Shown here: positions 42,134 to 50,467 of the stretch, one piece after another
How the letters are laid out: every line of letters starts with the position of its first letter
Numbering within the stretch: position 1 is the stretch's first letter
Origin: Streptomyces sp. CB02366
GTDB taxonomy: Bacteria > Actinomycetota > Actinomycetes > Streptomycetales > Streptomycetaceae
DNA length: 64,000 nt
Assembly: GCF_001905905.1 (NCBI RefSeq)
Contig: NZ_LIVT01000005.1
Location: forward strand, 62,001 to 126,000
Reading direction: 5' to 3'
Notes under the pieces: model-generated
The model's database searches: none
The model's input: only the letters and a program-made list of their open reading frames with translations
Told to the model about the DNA's origin: nothing
Position numbers and translations under genes: made by a program

Positions 42134-43096
42134 CTACGGCGCGTCCGAGCGCGCGTCCGCGTCGGCGGGGGCCGGGCCCCCGCGCGCGGCCCCGGCCCGG
42201 CCGCGGCTCCGGGAGACCGCCACCCCGGCCAGGCAGAGCACGCCGCCCAGGACGCCGAGCGGGGTCGGCGCCTCGTCCAGGAGCACCCACGCCATCAGCA
42301 CGACGATCGCCGGGACCGCGTACGTGGTCGCGCCCATCCGGCCCGCCGTGGTCCGGGCCAGGGCGTAGCCCCAGGTGGTGAAGGCCAGCGCGGTCGGGAA
42401 GACGCCCAGGTAGACCATGTTCAGGGTGGCGGACAGCGGGGCGTCGGCGGCCTCGGAGACCAGCACCCCGGTGAACGGCAGGCAGGCCACGGCCCCGATC
42501 AGGCAGCCGAAGGTGTTGATCTGGAGCGAGGAGCCGTGCTCCAGCGCCGGCTTCTGGCTCACCACGCCCGCCGCGTACGCCACCGCCGCCAGGACGCAGA
42601 GCACCACGCCCAGCACGGAGGAGGAGCCGTGCCCGGACATCCCGAGTCCGACCACCACCGCGCCCGCGAAGGAGACGCCCATACCGGTCAGCAGCCGGCG
42701 CGGCAGCCCCTCGCCGAGCATCCGGGCCCCCATCAGCGCCATCAGGATCGGACCGATGTTCACCAGCATCGCGGCCGTTCCCGCGTCGACCTCCTGCTCG
42801 CCCCAGTTCAGGGCCACCATGTACAGCCCGAACCACAGCACGCCCGAGGTGACGATCCCGGGCCAGGCGCCCCGCCGGGGCAGCCCCTCCCGGCGGACGA
42901 GGAGGATCGCCCCGAGCACGAGCGCGCCCGTCGCCAGCCGCCCGAGCGCCAGCGCGCCGGGGGAGTACGCCTCGCCCGCGCTGCGGATGGAGACGAAGGC
43001 GGAGGCCCACAGCACGACGGTGGTGCAGGCGGCGGCCACCGCGCGGCGGCGTCCGGTGGGCGGTGAGACGGGGAGGGGTGTCGGGGTGGTCGTCAT
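42134..43096 (-). CDS. EamA/DMT superfamily transporter
   Basis: The 320-residue protein has ten predicted helices in two EamA repeats (first VVLWASAFVSIRSAGEAYSP, second VAYAAGVVSQKP with AFTTWGYALARTTAGR and VPAIVVLMAWVLLDE). DMT members of this kind export amino acids or metabolites. ATG 43096 is taken as start; GTG 43102 adds two residues. It converges on the alcohol dehydrogenase gene and no regulator is adjacent in the same unit. Confidence 0.9.
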   Translation of the reverse strand: MTTTPTPLPVSPPTGRRRAVAAACTTVVLWASAFVSIRSAGEAYSPGALALGRLATGALVLGAILLVRREGLPRRGAWPGIVTSGVLWFGLYMVALNWGEQEVDAGTAAMLVNIGPILMALMGARMLGEGLPRRLLTGMGVSFAGAVVVGLGMSGHGSSSVLGVVLCVLAAVAYAAGVVSQKPALEHGSSLQINTFGCLIGAVACLPFTGVLVSEAADAPLSATLNMVYLGVFPTALAFTTWGYALARTTAGRMGATTYAVPAIVVLMAWVLLDEAPTPLGVLGGVLCLAGVAVSRSRGRAGAARGGPAPADADARSDAP

Positions 43097-43209
43097 GGCC
43101 ACGACCGTAGAGCCGAATCGCCGCGTCCCCCACCGAATTGTCGTCCCCCGTCAATCGAAGCCCGCCCCGGCCTCGGAGCACCGGTCGATCGGCCCCCCGG
43201 GGCCCGGCG

Positions 43210-43896
43210 TCAGGGGCCGGGCACCTCCTGCCGAACCGTTTCCGTGGAGGGCGCGTACTGCTCGTACTGGAGCGCCAGCCCGTCCAGCAACGCCCGCAAC
43301 CCCGTCTCGAACGCCCCCTCGTCGACCTGGCGGCGGTGGTCCGCCAGCAGGTGGGCCTGGCCGAGGTGCGGGTAGTCGGCGGGATCGTAGGCGGTCTCGT
43401 CGTCGACGAACCCCCCGGCGAACGACCCCAGCGCCGAACCGGTGATGAAGTACCGCATCAGCGCCCCGATCCGCGTGGCCTGCGCGGGCGGCCAGCCCGC
43501 CCCCGTCATCGCCCCGAACACCGCGTCCGCCACCCGCAGTCCCGCCGGGCGGCGGCCGGGGCCCCGGGCCAGCACCGGGACGATGTGCGGGTGCGCGGCG
43601 AGGGCGGCCCGGTAGGACAGCGCCCAGTCGTGCAGCGCCTCGCGCCAGCCGCGCGGGTCCGACGCCTCGAACATCGACAGGTCGACCTGGGCGGACACCG
43701 CGTCGGCGACCGCGTCGAGGATCTCCTCCTTGTTGCCGAAGTGGTTGTAGAGCGAGGGGCCGCTGACCCCCAGGACGGCCGCCAGGCGGCGCGTGGAGAC
43801 GGCGTCGAGCCCCTCGGAGTCCACGAGCGCGCTCGCCGCCCCCACGATGCGGTCTCTGCTGAGGAGGGGCTTGCGCGGTCGGGCCATGCCGCTCAT
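43210..43896 (-). CDS. TetR family regulator with TetR C-terminal ligand domain
   Basis: The 228-residue protein starts MSGMARPRKPLLSRDRIVGA with the helix-turn-helix VSTRRLAAVLGVSGPSLYNH, followed by a TetR_C-like domain. ATG 43896 is assumed; ATG 43887 is equally possible. It is divergent from the acyl-CoA dehydrogenase at 43978, and a palindrome at 43916-43934 lies in their 81-base gap. The related palindrome at 39359-39377 suggests it also controls the aldehyde dehydrogenase/alcohol dehydrogenase unit. Confidence 0.9.
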   Translation of the reverse strand: MSGMARPRKPLLSRDRIVGAASALVDSEGLDAVSTRRLAAVLGVSGPSLYNHFGNKEEILDAVADAVSAQVDLSMFEASDPRGWREALHDWALSYRAALAAHPHIVPVLARGPGRRPAGLRVADAVFGAMTGAGWPPAQATRIGALMRYFITGSALGSFAGGFVDDETAYDPADYPHLGQAHLLADHRRQVDEGAFETGLRALLDGLALQYEQYAPSTETVRQEVPGP

Positions 43897-43915
43897 AGTA
43901 GGGCCTGCGAACCGG

Positions 43916-43934
43916 AAACTAGCAGTGCTAATTA
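43916..43934. promoter_or_regulatory. TetR operator between tetR and acyl-CoA dehydrogenase
   Basis: AAACTA (43916-43921), GCAGTGC, then TAATTA (43929-43934). It has the same spacing and left half as the site at 39359-39377, and it overlaps where both divergent promoters should lie. Confidence 0.65.
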
Positions 43935-43977
43935 ATGCGCGCCCCCAGCGGCGCCCGGAGAGGCAGGGTGGCGCACG

Positions 43978-45129
43978 ATGGACCTGGCGCTCAACGAGGA
44001 GCAGGAAGCCGTCCGGAAGCTGGCCGAGGACTTCGTCGCGCGCGAGGTCGCCCCGCACGTCGTCGCCTGGGACCGCGCCGAGAACGTCGACGCGTCGATC
44101 GTGAGGAAGCTCGGCGATCTCGGCTTCCTCGGCCTCACCGTCCCCGAGGAGTACGGCGGCTCCGGCGGCGACCACCTGTCCTACTGCCTGGTCACCGAGG
44201 AGCTGGGGCGCGGCGACTCCTCGGTGCGCGGCATCGTCTCCGTATCGCTCGGGCTGGTCGCCAAGACCATCGCGTCCTGGGGGAGCGAGGAGCAGAAGCG
44301 GGAGTGGCTGCCCCGGCTGACGGCGGGCGAGGCGGTCGGCTGCTTCGGCCTCACCGAGCCCGGCACCGGCTCGGATGCCGGAAACCTCGCCACCCGGGCC
44401 GTCCGCGACGGCGGCGACTACGTGGTCAACGGCGCCAAGATGTTCATCACCAACGGCACCTGGGCCGATGTCGTCCTGCTCTTCGCGCGTACGGGCGACG
44501 CCCCCGGCCACCGGGGCGTCTCCGCCTTCCTCGTCCCCGCCGACGCCCCCGGCCTCACCCGCCGCGCCGTCCACGGCAAGCTCGGGCTGCGCGGCCAGGC
44601 CACCGCCGAACTGGTCCTCCAGGACGTCCGGATACCCGCGTCGGCCCTCCTCGGCCCCGAGGGCAAAGGGTTCTCCATCGCGATGTCCGCCCTGGCCAAG
44701 GGGCGGATGTCGGTCGCGGCGGGCTGTGTGGGCATCGCCCAGGCGGCGCTGGACGCGGCCGTGCGGTACGCGGGCGAGCGCGAGCAGTTCGGCAAGGCCA
44801 TCGCCGGCCACCAGCTCGTCCAGGAACTGCTCAGCGACATCGCCGTGGACGTGGACGCCGCCCGGCTGCTGACCTGGCGGGTCGCCGACCTGGTCGACCG
44901 GGGCCGGGAGTTCGCCACGGCCGCCTCCAAGGCCAAGCTGTACGCCTCCGAGGCCGCCGTCCGCTGCGCCAACAACGCCCTCCAGGTCTTCGGCGGCTAC
45001 GGCTACATCGACGAGTACCCGGTCGGCAAGCTGCTGCGGGACGCGCGGGTGATGACGCTCTACGAGGGCACCAGCCAGATCCAGAAGCTGATCATCGGCC
45101 GCGCGCTGACCGGAGTCTCCGCCTTCTGA
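43978..45129 (+). CDS. acyl-CoA dehydrogenase
   Basis: The 383-residue protein is a standard acyl-CoA dehydrogenase: N-terminal helical domain, FAD-binding signature CFGLTEPGTGSDAGNL, and C-terminal signature with REQFGKAIAGHQLVQ, ALQVFGGYGYIDEYPVGKLL and the catalytic-region residues TLYEGTSQIQ. Glu in YEGTS is the usual base of the short-chain/isovaleryl-type enzymes. It introduces the alpha-beta double bond in acyl-CoA and passes electrons to ETF. It is monocistronic and probably repressed by the divergent TetR. Confidence 0.95.
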   Translation: MDLALNEEQEAVRKLAEDFVAREVAPHVVAWDRAENVDASIVRKLGDLGFLGLTVPEEYGGSGGDHLSYCLVTEELGRGDSSVRGIVSVSLGLVAKTIASWGSEEQKREWLPRLTAGEAVGCFGLTEPGTGSDAGNLATRAVRDGGDYVVNGAKMFITNGTWADVVLLFARTGDAPGHRGVSAFLVPADAPGLTRRAVHGKLGLRGQATAELVLQDVRIPASALLGPEGKGFSIAMSALAKGRMSVAAGCVGIAQAALDAAVRYAGEREQFGKAIAGHQLVQELLSDIAVDVDAARLLTWRVADLVDRGREFATAASKAKLYASEAAVRCANNALQVFGGYGYIDEYPVGKLLRDARVMTLYEGTSQIQKLIIGRALTGVSAF

Positions 45130-45188
45130 CCGGCGCCCCGGCCCCTGGCCGGAGGGGCGCCGCCCCGCGCTCCGGTTCGTACGGGTGT

Positions 45189-45209
45189 CTGAGTAGCCGG
45201 TCTGAGTAG
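45189..45209. repeat. direct repeat CTGAGTAG x2 with 13-base period
   Basis: CTGAGTAG occurs at 45189-45196 and 45202-45209, followed by the palindrome GTGGCG-TG-CGCCAC at 45220-45233. Both lie 20-65 bases upstream of the small membrane protein gene and could be activator sites. Confidence 0.5.
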
Positions 45210-45253
45210 GGGCGCGGATGTGGCGTGCGCCACGTCGGCGGGATGCTCGGTCC

Positions 45254-45544
45254 ATGAGCGACACGACATCCGTCAAGCAGCAGAGCACCACCGCCTTCTA
45301 CGGCCAGGCCGTCGCCTCCTTCATGGTGGCGAGCGGCGCGGTGGCCCTCGGCGTCTTCTTCCTCGACGCCGACGCCTGGGTGCGCGGTTTCCTCGCCATC
45401 GGGGTGCTCTATCTGGTCACGTCCTGCTTCACGCTCGCCAAGGTGATCAGGGACCGGCAGGAGGCCGGGCAGCTCGTCAACCGGGTCGATCAGGCCCGGT
45501 TGGAGAAGATCCTCGCCGACCACGACCCCTTCCAGAAGCTCTGA
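45254..45544 (+). CDS. YiaA/YiaB-type small inner membrane protein
   Basis: The 96-residue protein has two membrane helices (FYGQAVASFMVASGAVALGVFF split about 15-37, and WVRGFLAIGVLYLVTSCFTL about 43-62) and a charged C-terminus. It fits the YiaAB two-helix domain family of unknown function. ATG 45254. A pair of direct repeats sits upstream. Confidence 0.85.
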   Translation: MSDTTSVKQQSTTAFYGQAVASFMVASGAVALGVFFLDADAWVRGFLAIGVLYLVTSCFTLAKVIRDRQEAGQLVNRVDQARLEKILADHDPFQKL

Positions 45545-45570
45545 GCAGGCGGGACTTTCGAAGCACGCCC

Positions 45571-45585
45571 TAAGCGCTTGCTCAG
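45571..45585. promoter_or_regulatory. shared 15-base operator upstream of tetR (copy 1)
   Basis: TAAGCGCTTGCTCAG contains the palindrome AAGCGCTT and occurs again at 46822-46836. TATGGT (45594-45599) is a -10 match for the tetR gene; the operator occupies the -35 position, fitting autorepression. Confidence 0.65.
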
Positions 45586-45632
45586 GTTCGGGGTATGGTG
45601 TTCGTCCTGTTGACGGAGAGGGGTCCTGGGCG

Positions 45633-46268
45633 ATGTGTGCGGCGGAGGAGACGAACGGTGAGGACGCGCCGTGGGGCGAGGTCGCTCCCGAGGCGGCCAG
45701 GCGGCTCCTCGTCGCCGCGGTGGACGCCTTCGCCGAGCGCGGGTACCACGCCACCACCACCCGTGACATCGCCGGCCGGGCGGGGATGAGCCCCGCCGCC
45801 CTCTACATCCACTACAAGACGAAGGAAGAGCTGCTCCACCGGATCAGCAAGCTCGGCCACGAGCGGGCGCTGTCCGTGCTGGAGGCCGAGGCGGACCGGG
45901 ACGGCACGGCCGCCGACCGGCTCGCCGGGGCCGTCCGCTCCTTCGTTCGCTGGCACGCGGAACGGCACACCACCGCCCGGGTCGTCCAGTACGAACTGGA
46001 CGCGCTGGGCGAGGAGCACCGCACCGAGATCGTCGCCCTGCGGCGCAGGAGCGACGCCGTGGTCCGCCGGATCATCGGCGAGGGCGTGCGGGACGGCGAG
46101 TTCGACGTCCCCGACGTTCCGGGCACCACGCTCGCGGTGCTCTCCCTCTGCATCGACGTCGCCCGCTGGTTCAACGCCCAGGGCAGCCGTACGCCCGACG
46201 AGGTCGGCGAGCTGTACGCCGGCCTCGTCCTGCGGATGGTCGGGGCCCGGCCGGTTCGGACGCGGTAG
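45633..46268 (+). CDS. TetR family transcriptional regulator
   Basis: The 211-residue protein has the helix-turn-helix region AFAERGYHATTTRDIAGRAG with MSPAALYIHYKTKEELL after it, and a TetR_C-type ligand domain like those of regulators of acyl-CoA metabolism. ATG 45633. The same 15-base motif lies in its own promoter and in front of the MaoC gene that converges on it, so both are probable targets. Confidence 0.92.
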   Translation: MCAAEETNGEDAPWGEVAPEAARRLLVAAVDAFAERGYHATTTRDIAGRAGMSPAALYIHYKTKEELLHRISKLGHERALSVLEAEADRDGTAADRLAGAVRSFVRWHAERHTTARVVQYELDALGEEHRTEIVALRRRSDAVVRRIIGEGVRDGEFDVPDVPGTTLAVLSLCIDVARWFNAQGSRTPDEVGELYAGLVLRMVGARPVRTR

Positions 46269-46311
46269 CCGGCGCAGGGGCGGCAGCCCCGGTCCGGACG
46301 CGGCGGCCGGT

Positions 46312-46773
46312 TCAGAAGTAGTAGCGGGACACCGACTCGGCGACGCAGGCCGGCTTCTCGCCGCCCTCGCGCTCGACGGTGACGACCGCCGTGACCTGGA
46401 CGCCGCCGCCCGTCTCCTCGACCTCGCGGAGCACCGCCGTGGCCCGCAGCCGGGAGCCGACCGGCACGGTCGAGGGGAAGCGGACCTTGTTGGTCCCGTA
46501 GTTGATGCCCATCTTCACGCCCTCGACCCGCATCACCTGCGGCACCAGCGCGGGCAGCAGCGAGAGCGTCAGGTAGCCGTGCGCGATGGTCGTGCCGAAC
46601 GGACCGTCCTTCGCCCGCTCCGGGTCCACGTGGATCCACTGGTGGTCGCCGGTCGCCTCGGCGAAGCCGTCGATCCTCTCCTGCCCGATCTCCAGCCAGT
46701 CGCTGTGCCCCAGCTGCTCGCCCACCCCGTCCCGCAGCTCCTGCGCGGACGTGAAGATCCTCGGTTCTGCCAT
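46312..46773 (-). CDS. MaoC family (R)-specific enoyl-CoA hydratase-like protein (NodN type)
   Basis: The 153-residue hot-dog protein carries the hydratase-2 motif FAEATGDHQWIHVDPERA, in which the Asp and His are catalytic, followed by GTTIAHGYLTLSLLP. It should hydrate a trans-2-enoyl-CoA. ATG 46773 was chosen; a longer frame to 46839 would read through the operator at 46822-46836. The gene converges on the TetR gene at 45633. Confidence 0.93.
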   Translation of the reverse strand: MAEPRIFTSAQELRDGVGEQLGHSDWLEIGQERIDGFAEATGDHQWIHVDPERAKDGPFGTTIAHGYLTLSLLPALVPQVMRVEGVKMGINYGTNKVRFPSTVPVGSRLRATAVLREVEETGGGVQVTAVVTVEREGGEKPACVAESVSRYYF

Positions 46774-46821
46774 GTTCCCGGTTCCTGCCTTCCGGCTCGG
46801 CGCACCACCCGGCGCGATGTC

Positions 46822-46836
46822 TAAGCGCTTGCTCAG
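46822..46836. promoter_or_regulatory. shared 15-base operator between maoC and soxR (copy 2)
   Basis: TAAGCGCTTGCTCAG is identical to 45571-45585. It lies 49-63 bases upstream of the MaoC start, suggesting repression by the nearby TetR. Confidence 0.65.
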
Positions 46837-46887
46837 CATCGTCGGGCGGCGCGTTCCTTGTCAACGACATGGCAGTAGGTTTGAGGC

Positions 46888-47382
46888 GTGCCACAGATCC
46901 CGCAGTCACTCCACGAACTCTCGGTCGGCCAGCTCTCGGCGCGCAGCGGCGCCGCCGTCTCCGCCCTGCACTTCTACGAGTCCAAGGGCCTGATCGCCTC
47001 CACCCGTACCAGCGGCAACCAGCGCCGCTACACGCGTGACGCCCTGCGCCGGGTCGCCTTCGTGCGGGCGGCCCAGCGCGTCGGCATCCCGCTGGCCACG
47101 ATCCGCGAGGCGCTCGCCCAACTGCCCGACGAGCGCACGCCCAACCGCGAGGACTGGGCCCGCCTCTCCGAGGTCTGGCGCGGGGAACTGGAGGAGCGCA
47201 TCACGCAGTTGCACCGGTTGCGCGACCACCTGACCGACTGCATCAGCTGCGGCTGCCTGTCGCTGGAGACCTGCGTGCTCTCCAACCCCGACGACGTCAA
47301 CGGGGAGAAGATCACCGGCTCCCGCCTCATGCCCGAGCGCAGGCGGTCGCCCGAGCCCGGACAGCCGCCCGGGCAGCCGTAG
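46888..47382 (+). CDS. soxR: redox-sensitive MerR-type regulator SoxR
   Basis: The 164-residue protein has a MerR helix-turn-helix (SVGQLSARSGAAVSALHFYE, GNQRRYTRDALRRV), a dimerisation helix and the [2Fe-2S] motif C118-x2-C121-x-C123-x5-C129 (CISCGCLSLETC), which is diagnostic of SoxR. In Streptomyces SoxR responds to redox-active compounds such as actinorhodin-like antibiotics. Start is GTG 46888. Its targets are not visible in this window. Confidence 0.95.
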   Translation: MPQIPQSLHELSVGQLSARSGAAVSALHFYESKGLIASTRTSGNQRRYTRDALRRVAFVRAAQRVGIPLATIREALAQLPDERTPNREDWARLSEVWRGELEERITQLHRLRDHLTDCISCGCLSLETCVLSNPDDVNGEKITGSRLMPERRRSPEPGQPPGQP

Positions 47383-47408
47383 CCACGGCGGGGCGCGGCC
47401 GCCCGGCC

Positions 47409-48023
47409 TCACGCGGCGGCGGCGGTCCGTTCGCGGTGGCGGGGCAGGCGGGCCCGCGCCAGTGTGCGGTCGGTCAGGGCGGGTTGCGGCACCGCGATCC
47501 CGCAGCCCGTGCAGACCGGGCCGGCCCACGCCTCCTCGCCCCGCTCCTGCCGCCACTCGATGCCGGTCCCCGCGCAGACGGGGCAGGCGGAGCCGGGGTC
47601 CGAGCCCAGGGCCGCGATCAGTCGGCGCAGGACCTCGGCGAGCGGCTCGCTGGGATGGACCTCCGGGTCGGTGCAGCGGGCCACCCCGTGGCCGCCCCAG
47701 GTGCGCCGGTGCCAGTCGTCGAACGCCCCGGGCCGCCGCCGCCCCGCGTGCTTCTCGCGCCGCCGCCGCTCGGCGAACCGCGCCTCGTACGCGAGCCAGA
47801 CGGCCCGCGCCTCCTCCAGTTCCTCCAGCGCGCGGATCAGACGCGCCGGGTCGGGGGCCCGGTCCTCGGGATCGATCCCGTGCCGGGCGCACAGATGGTC
47901 CCAGGTCGCCCGGTGCCCGTACGGGGCGAACCTCTCCAAACACTTGCGCAGCGAGTACCGCCGCAGGGCGAGATCGCCCAGCGGATCGCGGACCTGTCTC
48001 GCAAGACTCCGGAAACCGGCCAT
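47409..48023 (-). CDS. hypothetical protein with CxxC pairs
   Basis: This 204-residue protein is not recognised. It has a basic helical N-terminal half (LRRYSLRKCLERFAPYGHRA, then REKHAGRRRP) and a C-terminal part with two Cys pairs (ACPVCAGTG and VCTGCGIA) about 25 residues apart, consistent with a zinc ribbon. Zinc binding and a nucleic-acid role are inference. ATG 48023. It stands alone. Confidence 0.7.
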   Translation of the reverse strand: MAGFRSLARQVRDPLGDLALRRYSLRKCLERFAPYGHRATWDHLCARHGIDPEDRAPDPARLIRALEELEEARAVWLAYEARFAERRRREKHAGRRRPGAFDDWHRRTWGGHGVARCTDPEVHPSEPLAEVLRRLIAALGSDPGSACPVCAGTGIEWRQERGEEAWAGPVCTGCGIAVPQPALTDRTLARARLPRHRERTAAAA

Positions 48024-48287
48024 ACCACCGCCACCTCCGCCGTTCGTCCTTGGACGTCAAGGAGTGGACGTACGCCTGCCCGTTTCGGCTCCATCGAAAG
48101 ATGAAAACCGTCCATTGGCCGAGACTTCTCCCGGGCGCCCCGTGCCGGACGGGGCGCCAGGGGCGGGGCGGGGCGGCGTCCGGGTGGCCGCCTCCCGTGC
48201 GGACCGCCGGGCCGGTGGGGCGGGGGTACCCCCGCTGACCAGGTAATCCAGTGGAGGTACGGGCGGCCGATGAGGTTGTGTGACCTC

Positions 48288-48770
48288 ATGACGACTGGAT
48301 CTCTCCGCCTCGAAGCGGTCACCCCCGACACGGTGCTCGAAGCCTGTCGGCTGGACGTCGCTCCCGAGCAGCGGAAGTTCGTCTCGCCGGTGGCGCAGTC
48401 ACTGGCCGAGGCGTATGTGCACCCCGATACCGCCTGGCCCCGGCTGATCCGCGACGGCGACCGCGTCGTGGGTTTCGTGATGGCCTTCTTCGGCGTGCGG
48501 TTCGACTTCGACGCCGGGACGCCGGACGCCCCGCCCCGCTCCGGTCTGTGGCGGCTCGCCGTGGCCGCCGGGGAGCAGGGCCGGGGGTACGGGCGGTTCG
48601 CGGTGGAGGCGGTGAACGAGGAGATACGGCGGCGCGGGGGGACGGTCTCGACGGTGACCTGGCGCCTGGGCGAGGGCGGCCCGGAGGAGTTCTACCTCCG
48701 CCTCGGCTACCGCAGGCGCGGCCTCACCGAGGACGGCGAGGCCCTCGGCGACCTGGACCTGACCGGCTGA
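48288..48770 (+). CDS. GNAT family N-acetyltransferase
   Basis: The 160-residue protein has GNAT motif A (WRLAVAAGEQGRGYGRFAVEAV, the acetyl-CoA pyrophosphate loop) and a C-terminal FYLRLGYRRRG motif B. It resembles acetyltransferases of polyamine/SpeG or aminoglycoside-like type. ATG 48288 was chosen; ATG 48270, in frame, has GGAGG at a long 13-base spacing and cannot be excluded. Confidence 0.88.
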   Translation: MTTGSLRLEAVTPDTVLEACRLDVAPEQRKFVSPVAQSLAEAYVHPDTAWPRLIRDGDRVVGFVMAFFGVRFDFDAGTPDAPPRSGLWRLAVAAGEQGRGYGRFAVEAVNEEIRRRGGTVSTVTWRLGEGGPEEFYLRLGYRRRGLTEDGEALGDLDLTG

Positions 48771-48881
48771 CCGGCTGACCGGATGGCCCCCTGGCCGGGC
48801 GCCCGACCGGCCGGGGGCGGGGGCGGGGGCCGGCCGTCCGGCCGAGGGGCGGGGCCCCGCTCGACGGCCCCCGGCCCGCCG

Positions 48882-50162
48882 CTACCCCCCGTACCGCAGA
48901 TACCGGCGCCGCTTCGCCCGGAAGGCCGACAGGTCCCGCTGCCACGCCCGTACCACCGTGTCGGTGTCCGCACCCGCGTCGATCATCGTGCGGACCCGGG
49001 TGCTGCCGGTGAGCTTGTCGATCCAGTTGTCCGGACGCCAGGCGAAGCCGCTCCACGTCTGCTTCGCCGTGACCAGCAGGGCGATCCCGGTGCGGACCGG
49101 ATCGAAGACCTCCCGGTCCTGGACGTGCACCTGCACCCCGCCCACCGTCTTCCCGGCGAACTTGGAGAAGGTCGGCGCGAAGTACGCCTCGCGGAAGGCC
49201 GCCCCCGGCAGTTCCAGCGCGTTCGCGGCGGCCGCCCACCGGTGGTCGACGCCCTCCGCGCCCAGCAGCTCGAAGGGGCGCGTGGTGCCCCGGCCCTCGG
49301 AGAGGTTCGTGCCCTCGAAGAGGCAGGTGCCGGAGTAGACGAGCGCGGTCTCGGGCGTCGGCATGTTCGGGCTCGGCGGCACCCACGGCAGGCCGGTTTC
49401 GTCGAAGAAGTCCGAGCGCCGCCACCCCGACATCGTCACCACGTCCAGCCGCGCCGGATTCTCGTGCAGGAACTCCGCGTTGAAGAAGAGCGCCAGCTCC
49501 GCCACCGTCATCCCGTGCGCCTGGGCGATCTCCCGGCGGCCGACGAACGTGCCGAACGCCGGGTCCAGCACGGGCCCCAGCGCCTCGCGCCCGGTGACCG
49601 GGTTCGGCCGGTCCAGCACCACGAGGCGCTTGCCCGCGAGCGCTGCGGCCTCCATGCAGTCGTAGAGCGTCCAGATGTAGGTGTAGAAGCGCGCACCGGC
49701 GTCCTGGATGTCGAAGAGGACCGTGTCCACCCCCGAGGCGATGAAGACGTCCGCCAGCTCCCGGCCCCTCTTGAGGTACGTGTCGTAGACCGGCAGCCCG
49801 GTCGCCGGGTCGTCGTAGCGCCCCTCGGAGCCGCCCGCCTGCGCGGTCCCCCGGAAACCGTGCTCGGGCCCGAACACGGCGGTCAGCTCCACCCGGGAGT
49901 CCGGATGCATGACGTCCACGATGTGCCGTACGTCGGCGGTGACCCCGGTCGGGTTGGTGACGAGTCCGACCCGCTCGCCCCGCAGCATCCGGTAACCGTC
50001 GGCCGCCAGCCGGTCGAAGCCGGTGCGCACCCGGCCGCGCCCGTGCCCCGGGCCGCGTCCGCGCGCGGACGACGCCGCGGCGGGACCGGTACCGGCCGCC
50101 GTCGCCGCGAGCGCCCCCACCGCGCCTCCCGCGGCCAGCACACCACGTCGGGACAGGCTCAT
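48882..50162 (-). CDS. namZ: exo-beta-N-acetylmuramidase NamZ (DUF1343), Tat-exported
   Basis: The 426-residue precursor starts MSLSRRGVLAAGGAVGALAA, a Tat-type signal with a twin-Arg. The mature domain has DUF1343 features: VGLVTNPTGVT, FGPEHGFRG, the acidic DIQDAGARFYTY and VLDRPNPVTG. In characterised NamZ enzymes this Glu-His and Asp set cleaves terminal MurNAc from peptidoglycan fragments. It is exported folded and should act in wall turnover or muropeptide scavenging. ATG 50162 follows GGAGG. Confidence 0.9.
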   Translation of the reverse strand: MSLSRRGVLAAGGAVGALAATAAGTGPAAASSARGRGPGHGRGRVRTGFDRLAADGYRMLRGERVGLVTNPTGVTADVRHIVDVMHPDSRVELTAVFGPEHGFRGTAQAGGSEGRYDDPATGLPVYDTYLKRGRELADVFIASGVDTVLFDIQDAGARFYTYIWTLYDCMEAAALAGKRLVVLDRPNPVTGREALGPVLDPAFGTFVGRREIAQAHGMTVAELALFFNAEFLHENPARLDVVTMSGWRRSDFFDETGLPWVPPSPNMPTPETALVYSGTCLFEGTNLSEGRGTTRPFELLGAEGVDHRWAAAANALELPGAAFREAYFAPTFSKFAGKTVGGVQVHVQDREVFDPVRTGIALLVTAKQTWSGFAWRPDNWIDKLTGSTRVRTMIDAGADTDTVVRAWQRDLSAFRAKRRRYLRYGG

Positions 50163-50467
50163 TCCGCTACCTCCATGATCGCGCCGACTGTCATGGCCAC
50201 GCACGCTAGCGCGGGCCGGGGCCGCGCGGAACGACCCGGACGGCACGGATTCCCCGCGCCGGACGCCGGACGCCGGCCGCCTCGGGGAGGGCGGCGCCGC
50301 TCCGGGCCCCGAAGCCGCCCCTCTCCCGGGCCGGACCGCGCCAGGCGTCCGGGCCGGACCCCGCCGGCCTCCCGGGCGGGAACCGGGCCCCTTCCGGCCG
50401 CCCCCGGCTCTTCCCGGATCACATACCGACTGGTTAGTCTGCCGGTGCGGCCGGACGGAGAGGCGGG
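50163..50467. other. divergent intergenic region with TetR-type operator
   Basis: This 305-base region separates namZ from the SDR gene. It contains the operator-like site at 50422-50438 listed separately. Otherwise it is GC-rich and I see no gene. Confidence 0.5.
50422..50438. promoter_or_regulatory. shared TetR operator upstream of SDR/acyl-CoA ligase operon
   Basis: CATACCGACTGGT (50422-50434), extended as ACCGACTGGTTAGT (50425-50438), is a near-palindrome 30-46 bases upstream of the SDR start. The same 13-mer occurs inverted at 57774-57786. Confidence 0.65.
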
